Source: Xanthobacteraceae bacterium (GTDB lineage: Bacteria > Pseudomonadota > Alphaproteobacteria > Rhizobiales > Xanthobacteraceae). Taken from it: DNA of 64,000 bases. Below are positions 54,933 through 64,000 of this stretch, in pieces (the first letter of the stretch is position 1; the number at the start of each line of letters is the position of its first letter). The position numbers and the translations under genes are program-made. Location: NCBI GenBank assembly GCA_024508855.1, contig JANINJ010000072.1, positions 62,001-126,000 of the forward strand, read 5' to 3'. The notes under the pieces are model-generated. The model was not told the origin of the DNA. It saw nothing but the letters and a program-made list of their open reading frames with translations, and did no database searches.

Positions 54933-55430
54933 CTAAGCCGCTGCGGCCAGGTTGACCGACGCTTCGGCCAACGTCGTCAGCGCGACGTCGGTTTTCTTCT
55001 CCTGTTGCAAGGTTTCGTCCAGCAGGCGCACCGCGTCTTCCATGCCGAGCTGCATCGCCCATTGCTTCAAGGTGCCGTAACGCGAAATCTCGTAATGCTC
55101 GACCGCCTGCGCGGCGGCCAGCAGGCCCGCATCGAGCGCCTCACAGCCCTTGTACTCCTCCATGATTTCCTTGCCCTCGTTGAGGATGCCTTCGATCGCG
55201 TCGCAGGTCTTGCCGCGAGCCGGCTTGCCGAGCAGTTCGAAAATCTGCTCGAGGCGTTCGACCTGCCCTTCGGTCTCGTCGTGGTGCTTTTCGAAAGCGG
55301 CGCGCAGCTTGTCCGAACTGGCCGCCTTCGCCATTTTCGGCAGCGCCTTCAGGATATGCTTTTCGGCGTAGTAGATGTCCTTCAACGTATCGAGGAACAG
55401 ATCGTTGAGGTCCTTGTCCTTCGTGGTCAT
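54933..55430 (-). CDS. DUF892 (YciE-like) ferritin-like protein
   Basis: Protein of 165 aa, a four-helix ferritin-like fold of the DUF892/YciE family: LFLDTLKDIYYAEKHILKALPKM, AFEKHHDETEGQVERLEQIF and AVEHYEISRYGTLKQWA carry the Glu/His metal ligands. YciE-type proteins are general-stress proteins. ATG 55430 has GGAG 6 bases upstream. An EcfG-type promoter is present 44 bp before it. Confidence 0.93.
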   Translation of the reverse strand: MTTKDKDLNDLFLDTLKDIYYAEKHILKALPKMAKAASSDKLRAAFEKHHDETEGQVERLEQIFELLGKPARGKTCDAIEGILNEGKEIMEEYKGCEALDAGLLAAAQAVEHYEISRYGTLKQWAMQLGMEDAVRLLDETLQQEKKTDVALTTLAEASVNLAAAA

Positions 55431-55473
55431 CGCGGACTCCATGATGTGAGATGGCGGGAGCTTGCCGCCTCTC

Positions 55474-55498
55474 AACGTCACGTGATGACGCTTGTTCC
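55474..55498 (-). promoter_or_regulatory. EcfG-type general stress promoter GGAAC-N16-CGTT
   Basis: On the minus strand GGAAC (55494-55498) and CGTT (55474-55477) are separated by 16 bp, the consensus of sigma-EcfG in Rhizobiales. It faces the DUF892 gene, a typical member of this regulon. Confidence 0.8.
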
Positions 55499-55579
55499 TG
55501 CCACGCTCATCGTTTTAGCTTGCGTCGCCGCCGCGACGGCTCGTCCGATTGCAAGAACGACAACCGAAGGAACCTGCGG

Positions 55580-55909
55580 GTGTTACAAACGGAACAGAAA
55601 GAAGAAAAAGAGGCGCTGTCGCACCACATCCTTCCCACATCGGGAACGATGATCGGCGTTTCCACGACCCTGATCGGGCTGGTGAAAATTGCCGAGAGCC
55701 GAACCGGACAGAGCCATGTCGACGAGTATGCAGCGCTCGCCGCCCTCATCTTTCTCGTGAGCGCACTAACGTCCTACACGTCCATCCGCAGTTCGGCGTC
55801 CCGGCCGAAACTCAGCGTTCGCCTGGAGTTGATCGCCGATCAGTGCTTTCTGATCGGGCTCGTTGCGCTCACCTTGATCTCGGTCTTCTTCGCCTACGAG
55901 GTGATCTAG
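55580..55909 (+). CDS. Small three-span membrane protein
   Basis: Protein of 109 aa, start GTG 55580 with AAGGAA about 8 bases upstream. A charged N terminus is followed by three hydrophobic spans (GTMIGVSTTLIGLVKIA, YAALAALIFLVSALTSYTSI, FLIGLVALTLISVFFAYEVI). Family not recognised. It is divergent from the DUF892 gene and converges with the M20 gene. Confidence 0.75.
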   Translation: MLQTEQKEEKEALSHHILPTSGTMIGVSTTLIGLVKIAESRTGQSHVDEYAALAALIFLVSALTSYTSIRSSASRPKLSVRLELIADQCFLIGLVALTLISVFFAYEVI

Positions 55910-55916
55910 CTGCGCC

Positions 55917-57086
55917 TCACGCCGCCATCGTGTTTTCCACCAGCTTGATCCAGTAGGAAGTTCCAAAGACGATGGCGTCGTCGTTGAAGTTATAGGCGGG
56001 GTGATGCAGGCCGGCGCTGTCGCCGTTGCCGACGAAAATGAAAGCCCCCGGCCGCGCCTCCAGCATGTAGGCGAAGTCCTCCGCGCCCATCATCGGCGGC
56101 ACCTGATGGACGTTCGCCTGCCCCGCCACCTCGCTGGCGATCCGCTTGGCGATCTCGGTCTGCTCGGGATGGTTGACCGTCACCGGATAGCCGCGCTCGT
56201 AGACGAGATCGATCTTCGCGCCGGTCTGCTGCGCCACGCCTGCGACGACTTCATGGACCCGCTTCTCGACCAGATCGCGCACTTCCGGCGTCAGCGTGCG
56301 GATCGTGCCCTTCAGTTCGGCGATCTGCGGAATGACGTTGCGCGCATTGCCGGCGTGGAACTCGCATACCGAGATCACGGCCGAATCCAGCGGATCGATG
56401 GTGCGCGAGACGATCGATTGCAGCGCGGTGACGAGCTGCGCGCCAACCAGCACGGAATCGATGCACTTGTGCGGCCGCGCCGCATGGCCGCCGAGGCCCT
56501 CGATGCGGATGTCGATGGCGTCGGTCGCCGCCATGATCGGTCCGGTCCGCAACGCGAACGATCCCACCGGCAGGCCGGGGCCGTTGTGCATGCCATAGAC
56601 CTGATCGATCTTGAAACGCTCCATCAGGCCGTCCTTGATCATGGCATCGGCACCGGCGCCGCCCTCTTCCGCCGGCTGGAAGATGACCACGGCGTCACCG
56701 GCGAAATTACGGGTCTCGGCCAGATAACGCGCCGCGCCGAGCAGCATCGCGGTATGACCGTCATGGCCGCAGGCGTGCATCTTGCCGGGCGTCTTCGAGG
56801 CGTAGGGCAGATTGGTTTCTTCCTCGATCGGCAGCGCATCCATATCGGCGCGCAGGCCAATCACCTTGAGGTCGCCTTCCGCAGGCTTGCGGCCCTTGAT
56901 GACGCCGACCACGCCGGTACGGCCGAGCCCGGTCGCGACTTCGTCGCAGCCGAACTCCTTCAACCGCTCCGCCACGAATGCCGCCGTGTCGTGCACGTCG
57001 TACATCAGCTCCGGATTGGCATGGAGATGCCGCCTCCAGCCCATGATGTCCGGTTGCAGATCAGCGATGCGATTGATGACGGGCAT
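55917..57086 (-). CDS. M20 amidohydrolase (hippurate hydrolase-like)
   Basis: Protein of 389 aa of the M20D subfamily. Metal residues are in MHACGHDGHTAMLLGAA, EEGGAGADAMI and MMGAEDFAYML. Such enzymes cleave N-acyl or indole-acetyl amino acids. The domain order and length fit HipO/IAA-amidohydrolases. Substrate unknown. Confidence 0.92.
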   Translation of the reverse strand: MPVINRIADLQPDIMGWRRHLHANPELMYDVHDTAAFVAERLKEFGCDEVATGLGRTGVVGVIKGRKPAEGDLKVIGLRADMDALPIEEETNLPYASKTPGKMHACGHDGHTAMLLGAARYLAETRNFAGDAVVIFQPAEEGGAGADAMIKDGLMERFKIDQVYGMHNGPGLPVGSFALRTGPIMAATDAIDIRIEGLGGHAARPHKCIDSVLVGAQLVTALQSIVSRTIDPLDSAVISVCEFHAGNARNVIPQIAELKGTIRTLTPEVRDLVEKRVHEVVAGVAQQTGAKIDLVYERGYPVTVNHPEQTEIAKRIASEVAGQANVHQVPPMMGAEDFAYMLEARPGAFIFVGNGDSAGLHHPAYNFNDDAIVFGTSYWIKLVENTMAA

Positions 57087-57261
57087 GACAAACCTCGAAC
57101 GCGCCCGGTGCGCGGGTTGAGAACCGGGATATCCTCCTTAGCACGGCGGTCCGATCTGCCCAATATCCCTGTCGGCTCGGCCAGATAGCCAGCTGTACAG
57201 GGCCCGCGCACGGCGCTAAGCCATCGTCAAGATTGATGACAGAAGAAACGTGCGGTGGGAC

Positions 57262-58881
57262 ATGGTGAAACGGATCGAGGGCGAGTTTGACTACATCATC
57301 GCGGGCGCCGGCACGGCCGGATGCATCGTCGCCAACCGGCTCTCGGAAAATCCCAAAAATCGCGTGCTGATCCTGGAAGCCGGCGGCAATGACAACTGGA
57401 TCTGGTTTCACATTCCGGTCGGTTATCTGTTCGCCATCGGCAACCCGCGCTCGGACTGGATGTTCAAGACCGAGCCGGAGCCCGGCCTGAACGGCCGCGC
57501 GCTGAGCTATCCGCGCGGCAAGGTGATCGGCGGATCGTCGGCGATCAACGCCATGATCTCGATGCGCGGACAGGCGGCCGATTACGACCACTGGCGCCAG
57601 CTCGGCCTGACCGGCTGGGGCTGGGACGACGTGCTGCCGGTGTTCCGGAGCCTCGAGGATCACTTTCTCGGCAACAGCGAGCATCACGGCACCGGCGGCG
57701 GCTGGCGCATCGAGGCGCCGCGGCTGTCGTGGACCATTCTCGACGCCATCGGGGACGCCGCCGAGGAAATGGGCATCCCGCGCATTCCGGATTTCAACAC
57801 CGGCAACAACGAAGGCGTCAGCTACTTCCACGTCAACCAGAAGCGCGGGCGGCGCTGGTCGGCGGCGCGCGGCTTTCTCAAACCTGCATTGACGCGATCC
57901 AACCTGCGTCTCGAAACCAATGTGCTCGTCGATCGTCTCATCATCGAGAACGGCCGCGCCGTCGGCGTGCGTTTCAGCCGCGGCGGCGAGACCTTCGAGG
58001 CACGCACCAAGGGCGAAGTGATCCTCAGTTCGGGTTCGGTCGGCTCGCCCGCGGTGCTGCAGCGCTCCGGCATCGGCCCGGCAGACTGGCTGGCGCCGCT
58101 CGGCATCGATGTGGTCGCTGAGCGGCAAGGCGTTGGGCGCAACCTGCAGGATCATCTGCAGCAACGCGCGATCTACAAAGTATCCGGCGTCAAGACGCTG
58201 AACGAAACCTATTACTCGCTGATCGGGCGCGGCATGATGGGCGTAGACTACGCACTGCGGCGGCGCGGGCCGCTGACCATGGCGCCGTCACAGCTCGGCA
58301 TCTTCACCCGCTCCGATCCGGGCCGCGAGCGCGCCAACATCCAGTTTCACGCCCAGCCGCTGTCGCTGGACAAGTTCGGCGATCCGCTGCACCGCTTTCC
58401 GGCCGTCACCGTCAGTGCCTGCAATCTGCAGCCGACCTCGCGCGGCACCATCCGCCTGCGCACGACGCAGGCAGAGGCCGCACCGGTCATCGCGCCGAAC
58501 TATCTGGCGACCGATGAAGATCGGCAGGTGGCCGCCGACGCCATCCGCGTCACGCGCCGCTTGATGAAGCAGAAGGCGCTGGCACCCTATCGCCCGGAAG
58601 AATATCTGCCCGGTTCATCGGTGGGTGACGACGATGCGTCGCTGGCGAAAGCCGCGGGCGATATCGGCACCACGATCTTCCATCCGGTCGGCACCGCGAA
58701 GATGGGACTGGCCAGCGATCCGTCCGCAGTGGTCGACGAGCGATTGCGCGTCTACGGCGTCGGCGGCTTGCGCGTCGTCGATGCGTCGGTGATGCCGACC
58801 ATCACCTCCGGCAATACCAATACGCCGACGGCAATGATTGCGGCCAAGGCCGCGGGCATGATCCTGGAAGACGCCCGCTAG
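57262..58881 (+). CDS. GMC family FAD-dependent oxidoreductase
   Basis: Protein of 539 aa, choline dehydrogenase-like. FAD-binding DYIIAGAGTAGCIVANRL at the N terminus, GGSSAINAMISMRGQAADYD and C-terminal active-site HPVGTAKMG and NTNTPTAMIAAKAAG are present. It oxidises an alcohol to an aldehyde or acid; substrate unknown. ATG 57262 is used, with GGTGGG upstream, not GTG 57250. Confidence 0.93.
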   Translation: MVKRIEGEFDYIIAGAGTAGCIVANRLSENPKNRVLILEAGGNDNWIWFHIPVGYLFAIGNPRSDWMFKTEPEPGLNGRALSYPRGKVIGGSSAINAMISMRGQAADYDHWRQLGLTGWGWDDVLPVFRSLEDHFLGNSEHHGTGGGWRIEAPRLSWTILDAIGDAAEEMGIPRIPDFNTGNNEGVSYFHVNQKRGRRWSAARGFLKPALTRSNLRLETNVLVDRLIIENGRAVGVRFSRGGETFEARTKGEVILSSGSVGSPAVLQRSGIGPADWLAPLGIDVVAERQGVGRNLQDHLQQRAIYKVSGVKTLNETYYSLIGRGMMGVDYALRRRGPLTMAPSQLGIFTRSDPGRERANIQFHAQPLSLDKFGDPLHRFPAVTVSACNLQPTSRGTIRLRTTQAEAAPVIAPNYLATDEDRQVAADAIRVTRRLMKQKALAPYRPEEYLPGSSVGDDDASLAKAAGDIGTTIFHPVGTAKMGLASDPSAVVDERLRVYGVGGLRVVDASVMPTITSGNTNTPTAMIAAKAAGMILEDAR

Positions 58882-58908
58882 ACGCAAACTCGCATCAGTT
58901 GCCCGGTT

Positions 58909-60219
58909 CTAGATCGCGAACCTTACCAGATTGCGGCCACCCAGCTTGGCGAGATAGAGCGACGCGTCGGCGGCGCGCAGGATGGCGTCACCATCGGCTC
59001 GGCCGATGGTGCGACCAAGATCGAGCGTGGCAACGCCAACGCTGACGGTGACAGTTCCGAACGGACTATCGGCGTGCTCGATGCCAAGGCTGGCCACAGC
59101 CTTGCGGATTTGCTCCGCGGTCTGCGTCGCACATTGCCGGTCTGCATCGGGCAGAAGTGCGACGAACTCCTCTCCACCATAACGACAGAGGACAGCGTGA
59201 TCGGCATCGATGGCGTTGGCGGCAGCCTGCGCAACACAAAGCAGGGAGCGATCGCCGGCGATGTGGCCGTAACGATCATTATATCGTTTGAAGTAATCGA
59301 TATCGAACAGCACGACCGAGAGTGGGCCTTCACTGCGATAGCCTTCCAGCATCTCGGACATCACGGTGTCGAAGTGCCGCCGGTTAAACAAACCGGTCAG
59401 ATGGTCTCGCGTTGCCAATTGGCCGAGGCGCTGATTGGCCTCGGCAAGCTGACGTTCGAGTCGCTTGCGCTCCGTGATGTCGAGATGCGCCACCGAAATG
59501 GCATTGACCTTCCCTGCGGCATTGCGGACCGGCGAGACAGAGACCTGGTAGATTCGATTTCCGATCGGCAGTTCATGCGCGGGAACGGTTCCGCCGGCAT
59601 CGAACACGCGAAAATCGCGCTCGACGTTTTTGCCGCCCTGTTCATTCAGATCGGCGACCCGCATCCCGATCAGCGATTCGACCGGCCGGTTTGCCAGCTC
59701 GGCATGGACATTGTTGACGGATAACAACCGCCCGTCCCGGCCGACAATGCACAAGGCAATCGGCAATGTTTCATAGATGGTTTCAAGCTTTACGGAACGG
59801 CCATCCAGGGAAAGCAGCCCGGTCGAGGTCACGTCGCGATCAATGCCGCGATAACCGTAGAACCTCTGGTGTTCGTCGAAGAGCGGCACTCCGGTTGTCT
59901 CGAGCACCAGCAGTGCGCCGTTCGACCGGGTGTAGCGACACGCCAGCGCCGAAAATATCCGTGGCTTCGATTTCAGTTTCGAAAATATTTTCCTGAGCCG
60001 GCCGACATCGGCCAACGGCATCAGATCGAAGACCGATTGCCCGATCAGATCGTCAACACCGATCCCGAGAAGTTCCGCGCGCCTCCGCGACGGAGAAATG
60101 AAGCGCCAGGAAGTATCGACCTCCCATAACCAGTCACGCGAACCGTCGACCGTTTGCGCAAGAAGATAGGTATCATCGTGCGGTGACTTGATACCTTCTG
60201 AAATTTTCTGAAGCGTCAT
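58909..60219 (-). CDS. PAS-PAS-GGDEF diguanylate cyclase lacking an I-site
   Basis: Protein of 436 aa with two PAS domains (about 30-140 and 155-260; PAC motif VAHLDITERKRLERQ) and a GGDEF domain (DHLTGLFNRRHFD, CRYGGEEFVALLPDADRQ). The residues nine to six before GGEEF read ADHA, not RxxD, so allosteric product inhibition is not expected, unlike the cyclase at 37965. No membrane helix, so cytoplasmic. ATG 60219 is the first good start; a TTG at 60249 is an alternative. Confidence 0.92.
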   Translation of the reverse strand: MTLQKISEGIKSPHDDTYLLAQTVDGSRDWLWEVDTSWRFISPSRRRAELLGIGVDDLIGQSVFDLMPLADVGRLRKIFSKLKSKPRIFSALACRYTRSNGALLVLETTGVPLFDEHQRFYGYRGIDRDVTSTGLLSLDGRSVKLETIYETLPIALCIVGRDGRLLSVNNVHAELANRPVESLIGMRVADLNEQGGKNVERDFRVFDAGGTVPAHELPIGNRIYQVSVSPVRNAAGKVNAISVAHLDITERKRLERQLAEANQRLGQLATRDHLTGLFNRRHFDTVMSEMLEGYRSEGPLSVVLFDIDYFKRYNDRYGHIAGDRSLLCVAQAAANAIDADHAVLCRYGGEEFVALLPDADRQCATQTAEQIRKAVASLGIEHADSPFGTVTVSVGVATLDLGRTIGRADGDAILRAADASLYLAKLGGRNLVRFAI

Positions 60220-60351
60220 GGCCGCGCCAGCATATGCAGCCAATCTCAATGAAAGATTGCGTCATGCCGGCAAACTTTCAGTACGGCTGAAGTTCCAATC
60301 CCATCCATTATATCAACGGTATTCTCGTACAAGACGGCATGGCCGTATGGC

Positions 60352-60380
60352 AAAAAAATCGCCCGCACGTGGCGGGCGAT
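60352..60380 (-). terminator. Intrinsic terminator of the RND operon
   Basis: On the minus strand: ATCGCCCGC / GCGGGCGAT stem, 5-base loop, followed by seven T. It ends 42 bases after the RND stop. Confidence 0.9.
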
Positions 60381-60421
60381 CAAAACTTCATGCGCACGCT
60401 GCGCGCCAAGTGTGGGGCCCG

Positions 60422-63400
60422 TTAAGTAGTTCCCAAACCGAACTCGGCGATTTCCTTGTTACGCTGAGAGTTCAGCTCAGCGTGGTGATCGGTGGCGATG
60501 GCCACGTAAACCGCCGGCAGCACGAACAGCGTGAACAGCGTGCCGATGGTCATGCCGGCGACAACCACCAGACCGATCGAGAAGCGGCTCGCGGCGCCGG
60601 CACCGGAAGCGGTCAACAGCGGCAGCAGGCCGGTGACCATCGCCGCCGTCGTCATCAGGATCGGACGCAACCTGACCCGCGCCGCCATCTCGATAGCCGA
60701 GCGCTTATCGAGCCCTTCCTTGAGCTGCAGCTCGTTGGCGAACTCCACCATCAGGATGCCGTGCTTGCTGATCAGTCCGATCAGCGTCAGCAATCCGACC
60801 TGCGTGTAGATGTTGATCGTCGCCACGCCGAAGAACAACGGAATCAGCGCACCCGAGATCGCCATCGGAACGCTGATCATGATGACCAGCGGATCGCGCA
60901 GACTTTCGAACTGCGCCGCCAGCACCAGGAAGATGATGATCAGTGCGAAGCCAAACGCGACGGCAAGCTGGTTGCCTTCCTTCACATACTGGCGCGCGTC
61001 GGCCAGGTAGTCGTGGTTGAAACCCTTCGGCAGGTTCTTCGCCTGCTGCTCGAGGAAATCCACCGCCTGTCCAACGGTCACGCCGGGCATCGGCACGGCC
61101 TGGAAGGTCGCCGAGTTGAGCTGATTGTAGTGCGTCAGCGCATTCGGATCGGTTTCGGTCTTGATGGTAACCAGCGTAGACAACGGGATCTGCTGCCCGT
61201 TCGAACTCGGCACGTAGTAACCGTCGAGCGATTCCGGCGACAGGCGCAGTCCGCGAGGGACCTGCGGGATCACCTGATAGGAACGTCCCTCAAGGTTGAA
61301 GCGGTTGATGTAATTGCCGCCGAGCAACGTCGCGAGCGTCGTACCGAGCTGCTGCATGGTGACGCCGAGGTCGTTCGCCTTGGTCCGGTCGATGGCGACG
61401 CGCACCACCGGCTGGTTGAAATCGAGGTCGCTGTCGCTGACGATGAAGAGCCCGCTCTTGCGCGCGGCTTCCTTCAGCTTGTTCATCTCCTCGTAGACGA
61501 CCTGGAATCCGCTGGTGGTGTAGATCGCCATCTGCACCGGCAGACCGCCCGGACCGCCCGGCAGCGGCGGCAGGTTGAAGGCGAACGCGTTGACGCCCTC
61601 GACCTTGCTGATCCCGGCCTGCACCAGAGGCTTCAGCGCAATCGACGAGCGTTTGCGTTCCTCCCATGGCTTCAGCAGCATGCCCGCGATACCGTTGTTG
61701 ATGCCGGCGGTGCCGTTGATCATGAAGCGCAGGTCGGTTTCCGGGAAGCTCGCGAACACCTTGTCGAGCTTGTCGCCATAGTAATCCATGTAGTCGATGT
61801 TGGCGTATTGCGGACCTTTCAGCACCGCGAACACGATGCCCTGATCCTCTTCCGGCGCCAGTTCCTTCGAGGTGTGCTGATACATGAAGCCGACCAGCCC
61901 GAGGATCACCACGGCGAAGAGCGCGGTGATCGGCCGATAGTCGAGCGATCGATCAAGCCGGCGGCCATACCAATGCGTCACCGCGCCGAACACGCGGTCC
62001 ACCTTCTGGGCAAACCAGCCCTGGTTGCCGTGCCGAAGCAGTACGGAGCACATCATCGGCGACAGCGTCAGTGCGATGACACCGGACACGATCACCGATC
62101 CGGCGAGCGTGAAGGCGAACTCGCGGAACAGCGCGCCGGTGAGACCGCCGAGGAATCCGATCGGGGCATACACCGCCGCCAGCGTGATCGTCATCGAAAT
62201 GACGGGACCGACGATTTCGCGGGCGCCCTGAAGCGCCGCCTGCACCGGTGTCTTGCCCTCCTCCAGATGGCGGTGGATGTTCTCCACCACGACGATGGCG
62301 TCGTCGACCACGAGGCCGATGGCGAGCACCATCGCCAGCAGCGTCAGAAGGTTGATGCTGAATCCGGCCGCCATCATCAGGGCGCACACGCCGATCAGCG
62401 ACAGCGGGATCGTCACCACCGGAATGATGACCGAGCGCAGCGACGCCAGGAACAGGAAGATCACCACGACGACGATGATGACGGCTTCGCCCAGCGTCTT
62501 CTCCACCTCGTTGATCGACGAGGTGATGAACTTGGTCGAGTCATAGGCGACCTTCATCTTCATCGACGGCGGCAAATTGCGCTCGATGTCGGGGAACAGC
62601 GCGCGCACACCCTTGACGATGTTCAGCGGGTTGCCTTGCGGTGTTGCCTGAACGCCGATGAAGATCGCGTGCTGGCCGCTGAATGCCACGCTGGCGTCGG
62701 TGCTTTGCGCCGCCAGCTGGACTTCCGCGATGTCCTCCATCCGCACGAAGCCGCCATCCTTGGCCTTGACCGTCATGCGTTTGAACTGATCGACGCTTTG
62801 CAGGTCGGTATTGGTCGAGACGTTCGAGATCGTGTAGTAGCCCTTGGTCTGACCGGCAGCCGCCTGGAAGTTGTTGGCGGCGATCGCGGCGGCGACATCG
62901 GTCGTCGTCACGTTGCGGCCTGCCATCTTCACCGGATCGAGCCAGACGCGCATCGCGAAGGTCTGACCGCCGAGGATGTCGGCGGACGCCACGCCGTCGA
63001 CCGTCGACAGGATCGGCTGCACGACGCGCGTGAGATAGTCGGAGATCGCCGAGCCCGAGAGTTCATCGCTCGAGAAACCGATATACATCACCGCCGTGGT
63101 TTCGCCGGTCGATTTCAGGATGACGGGGTCGTTGGCTTCCTTCGGGATCAGGTATTTGACCGAGTTCACCTTCGACAGCACCTCGGTCAGCGCCGCGTTC
63201 GGATCGACGTTCAGTTTGACGTAGACCTTGATCTGGCTCTGGCTCTGCGTCGAGGACGAGGTGATGTAATCGACACCTTCTGCCGACGCGACCGCCTGCT
63301 CCAGCGGCGTAGTGATGAAGCCCTGCATTAGGTCCGGAGACGCGCCGGGATAGGCCGTGGTCACGGTGATCACGGTATTCGAAAGCTTCGGATATTGCCG

Positions 63401-63502
63401 GATCGGCAGATTCACCGCGGCCGCCAGGCCGATCAGCAGGATCAGCAGACTGACGACGACCGACAGAATGGGCCGCTTGATGAAGATATCGGTGAATGCC
63501 AT
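60422..63502 (-). CDS. RND (HAE1) multidrug efflux permease
   Basis: Protein of 1026 aa, AcrB/MexB-type inner-membrane proton/drug antiporter. FTDIFIKRPILSVVVSLLILL begins it; twelve membrane helices and two large periplasmic loops fit. The helix 4 proton-relay aspartates are in GLVVDDAIVVVENIHR. It works as a trimer with the adjacent adaptor and an outer-membrane channel. ATG 63502 (MAFTDIF) with GGGAGCG upstream. Confidence 0.96.
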   Translation of the reverse strand: MAFTDIFIKRPILSVVVSLLILLIGLAAAVNLPIRQYPKLSNTVITVTTAYPGASPDLMQGFITTPLEQAVASAEGVDYITSSSTQSQSQIKVYVKLNVDPNAALTEVLSKVNSVKYLIPKEANDPVILKSTGETTAVMYIGFSSDELSGSAISDYLTRVVQPILSTVDGVASADILGGQTFAMRVWLDPVKMAGRNVTTTDVAAAIAANNFQAAAGQTKGYYTISNVSTNTDLQSVDQFKRMTVKAKDGGFVRMEDIAEVQLAAQSTDASVAFSGQHAIFIGVQATPQGNPLNIVKGVRALFPDIERNLPPSMKMKVAYDSTKFITSSINEVEKTLGEAVIIVVVVIFLFLASLRSVIIPVVTIPLSLIGVCALMMAAGFSINLLTLLAMVLAIGLVVDDAIVVVENIHRHLEEGKTPVQAALQGAREIVGPVISMTITLAAVYAPIGFLGGLTGALFREFAFTLAGSVIVSGVIALTLSPMMCSVLLRHGNQGWFAQKVDRVFGAVTHWYGRRLDRSLDYRPITALFAVVILGLVGFMYQHTSKELAPEEDQGIVFAVLKGPQYANIDYMDYYGDKLDKVFASFPETDLRFMINGTAGINNGIAGMLLKPWEERKRSSIALKPLVQAGISKVEGVNAFAFNLPPLPGGPGGLPVQMAIYTTSGFQVVYEEMNKLKEAARKSGLFIVSDSDLDFNQPVVRVAIDRTKANDLGVTMQQLGTTLATLLGGNYINRFNLEGRSYQVIPQVPRGLRLSPESLDGYYVPSSNGQQIPLSTLVTIKTETDPNALTHYNQLNSATFQAVPMPGVTVGQAVDFLEQQAKNLPKGFNHDYLADARQYVKEGNQLAVAFGFALIIIFLVLAAQFESLRDPLVIMISVPMAISGALIPLFFGVATINIYTQVGLLTLIGLISKHGILMVEFANELQLKEGLDKRSAIEMAARVRLRPILMTTAAMVTGLLPLLTASGAGAASRFSIGLVVVAGMTIGTLFTLFVLPAVYVAIATDHHAELNSQRNKEIAEFGLGTT

Positions 63503-63610
63503 TTCCAGGCGCTCCCTTGGTACGATCGCGTCGAGCATCCCCGCGCGACGTACGAAAATCCGAAAATGTCGGGGCCGGTCGATCCGGCCCCGATGTGTTG
63601 GTCCTATCGT

Positions 63611-64000
63611 TTAGTTCAGCGGTGCCTTGTCGGGTTTCGGCGGCACAGGATCGCTCGAGACCTCGACAGCCGCTCCCGATTGCAGCTTGAGCTGACCGAC
63701 CGCGACAACCTTGTCGCCCGGCTTCAGGCCGGATGTGATCACGGCACGACCGTCAACCCGGTCGCCGGTCCGCACGAAGGTACGTACCGCGTTGAAGCTG
63801 CTCTTGCCGTCGTCGCCCTTCTTCTCCTGGATCAGATAGACGGAGTCGCCATACAGCGTGAAGTCGACCGCCGTTTCCGGCACGGTCACCACCGCCGGCT
63901 TGTCGGGCAACACCACCGTCGTGGTCGCGAACATGCCCGGCTTCAGGATGCCGTTCGGGTTGGCGATGGTCGCCTGGACGCGGATGTTGCGGGTGTCCGT
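63611..64000 (-). CDS. RND efflux periplasmic adaptor (HlyD/MFP), partial
   Basis: C-terminal 129 residues of the membrane-fusion adaptor; the gene runs off the window edge at 64000. Typical beta-barrel and C-terminal MP domain sequence: RNIRVQATIANPNGILKPGM, VTVPETAVDF, GLKPGDKVVAVGQLKL. It links the RND permease, 108 bases downstream, to the outer membrane channel. Confidence 0.9.
   Translation of the reverse strand, partial: TDTRNIRVQATIANPNGILKPGMFATTTVVLPDKPAVVTVPETAVDFTLYGDSVYLIQEKKGDDGKSSFNAVRTFVRTGDRVDGRAVITSGLKPGDKVVAVGQLKLQSGAAVEVSSDPVPPKPDKAPLN

Noticed and set aside
60218-63331. 1037-aa open frame antisense to the RND permease
   Set aside because: High-GC third-position shadow of the RND gene; composition is Arg/Gln/His-rich with no domain, and the minus-strand product matches RND throughout.
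1-64000. tRNA, rRNA, CRISPR or IS elements
   Set aside because: Intergenic stretches were examined; no cloverleaf, spacer array, transposase or inverted terminal repeat was found. Small unusual RNAs cannot be excluded by eye.

Overview
The window is high-GC chromosomal DNA of an alphaproteobacterium, most likely a Rhizobiales member of the Bradyrhizobium / Rhodopseudomonas / Afipia group. Supporting signs are a Ros/MucR regulator, a GTTC-N7-GTTC LexA operator in front of imuA-imuB-dnaE2, TTAA-N7-TTAA (CtrA-type) sites, a GGAAC-N16-CGTT (EcfG-type) promoter, the TIGR03808/TIGR03809-like proteins, DUF2336 and DUF1491 proteins, and intergenic palindromes typical of these genomes. No rRNA, tRNA, CRISPR array, prophage or insertion sequence was seen. 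The gene order looks like ordinary core chromosome.

Layout. 0-9 kb: envelope and cell-cycle flavoured genes (PBP1A, a DUF1214/DUF1254 pair, a lipoprotein, DUF2336, a peptidoglycan-binding protein and a membrane histidine kinase, with two CtrA-like sites). 9-12.3 kb: SufE, then a two-gene unit of a DnaA-domain-IV-like protein and a DUF6456 protein with an AT-rich inverted-repeat region, then MucR. 12.5-18 kb: class II aldolase, M20 dipeptidase, HerA-like ATPase, DUF4332 protein. 17.7-22 kb: MarR regulator divergent from a ClC channel across a palindrome, then folP-folB-folK. 22-28 kb: methylmalonyl-CoA mutase (mutA-mutB), a DUF3298 protein and the chaperone GTPase MeaB. 28-34 kb: pyroglutamyl peptidase, Bcr/CflA-type MFS pump, TAT-exported beta-helix protein, AraC regulator, alpha/beta hydrolase. 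34-43 kb: two ECF sigma/anti-sigma modules, one with a subtilase, flanking a diguanylate cyclase and a second DUF2336 protein. 43-47.6 kb: enoyl-CoA hydratase and a pair of CoA transferases from different families. 47.8-54.7 kb: SOS mutasome imuA-imuB-dnaE2 and a UdgX-type uracil-DNA glycosylase. 55-64 kb: DUF892 ferritin-like protein under a probable general-stress promoter, an M20 amidohydrolase, a GMC oxidoreductase, a PAS-GGDEF protein and an RND efflux operon cut by the window edge.

The most interesting unit is the ECF sigma / anti-sigma / S8 subtilase operon at 34.4-37.7 kb. The periplasmic C-terminal domain of the anti-sigma factor aligns by eye with the propeptide (I9-like) domain of the neighbouring subtilase. 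This suggests a signalling system in which the anti-sigma factor presents a peptidase-inhibitor-like domain to its partner protease. Other notable points are an in-frame palindromic repeat inside dnaE2, UdgX next to the LexA-controlled mutasome, and the DnaA-like/DUF6456 pair with its own candidate operator.
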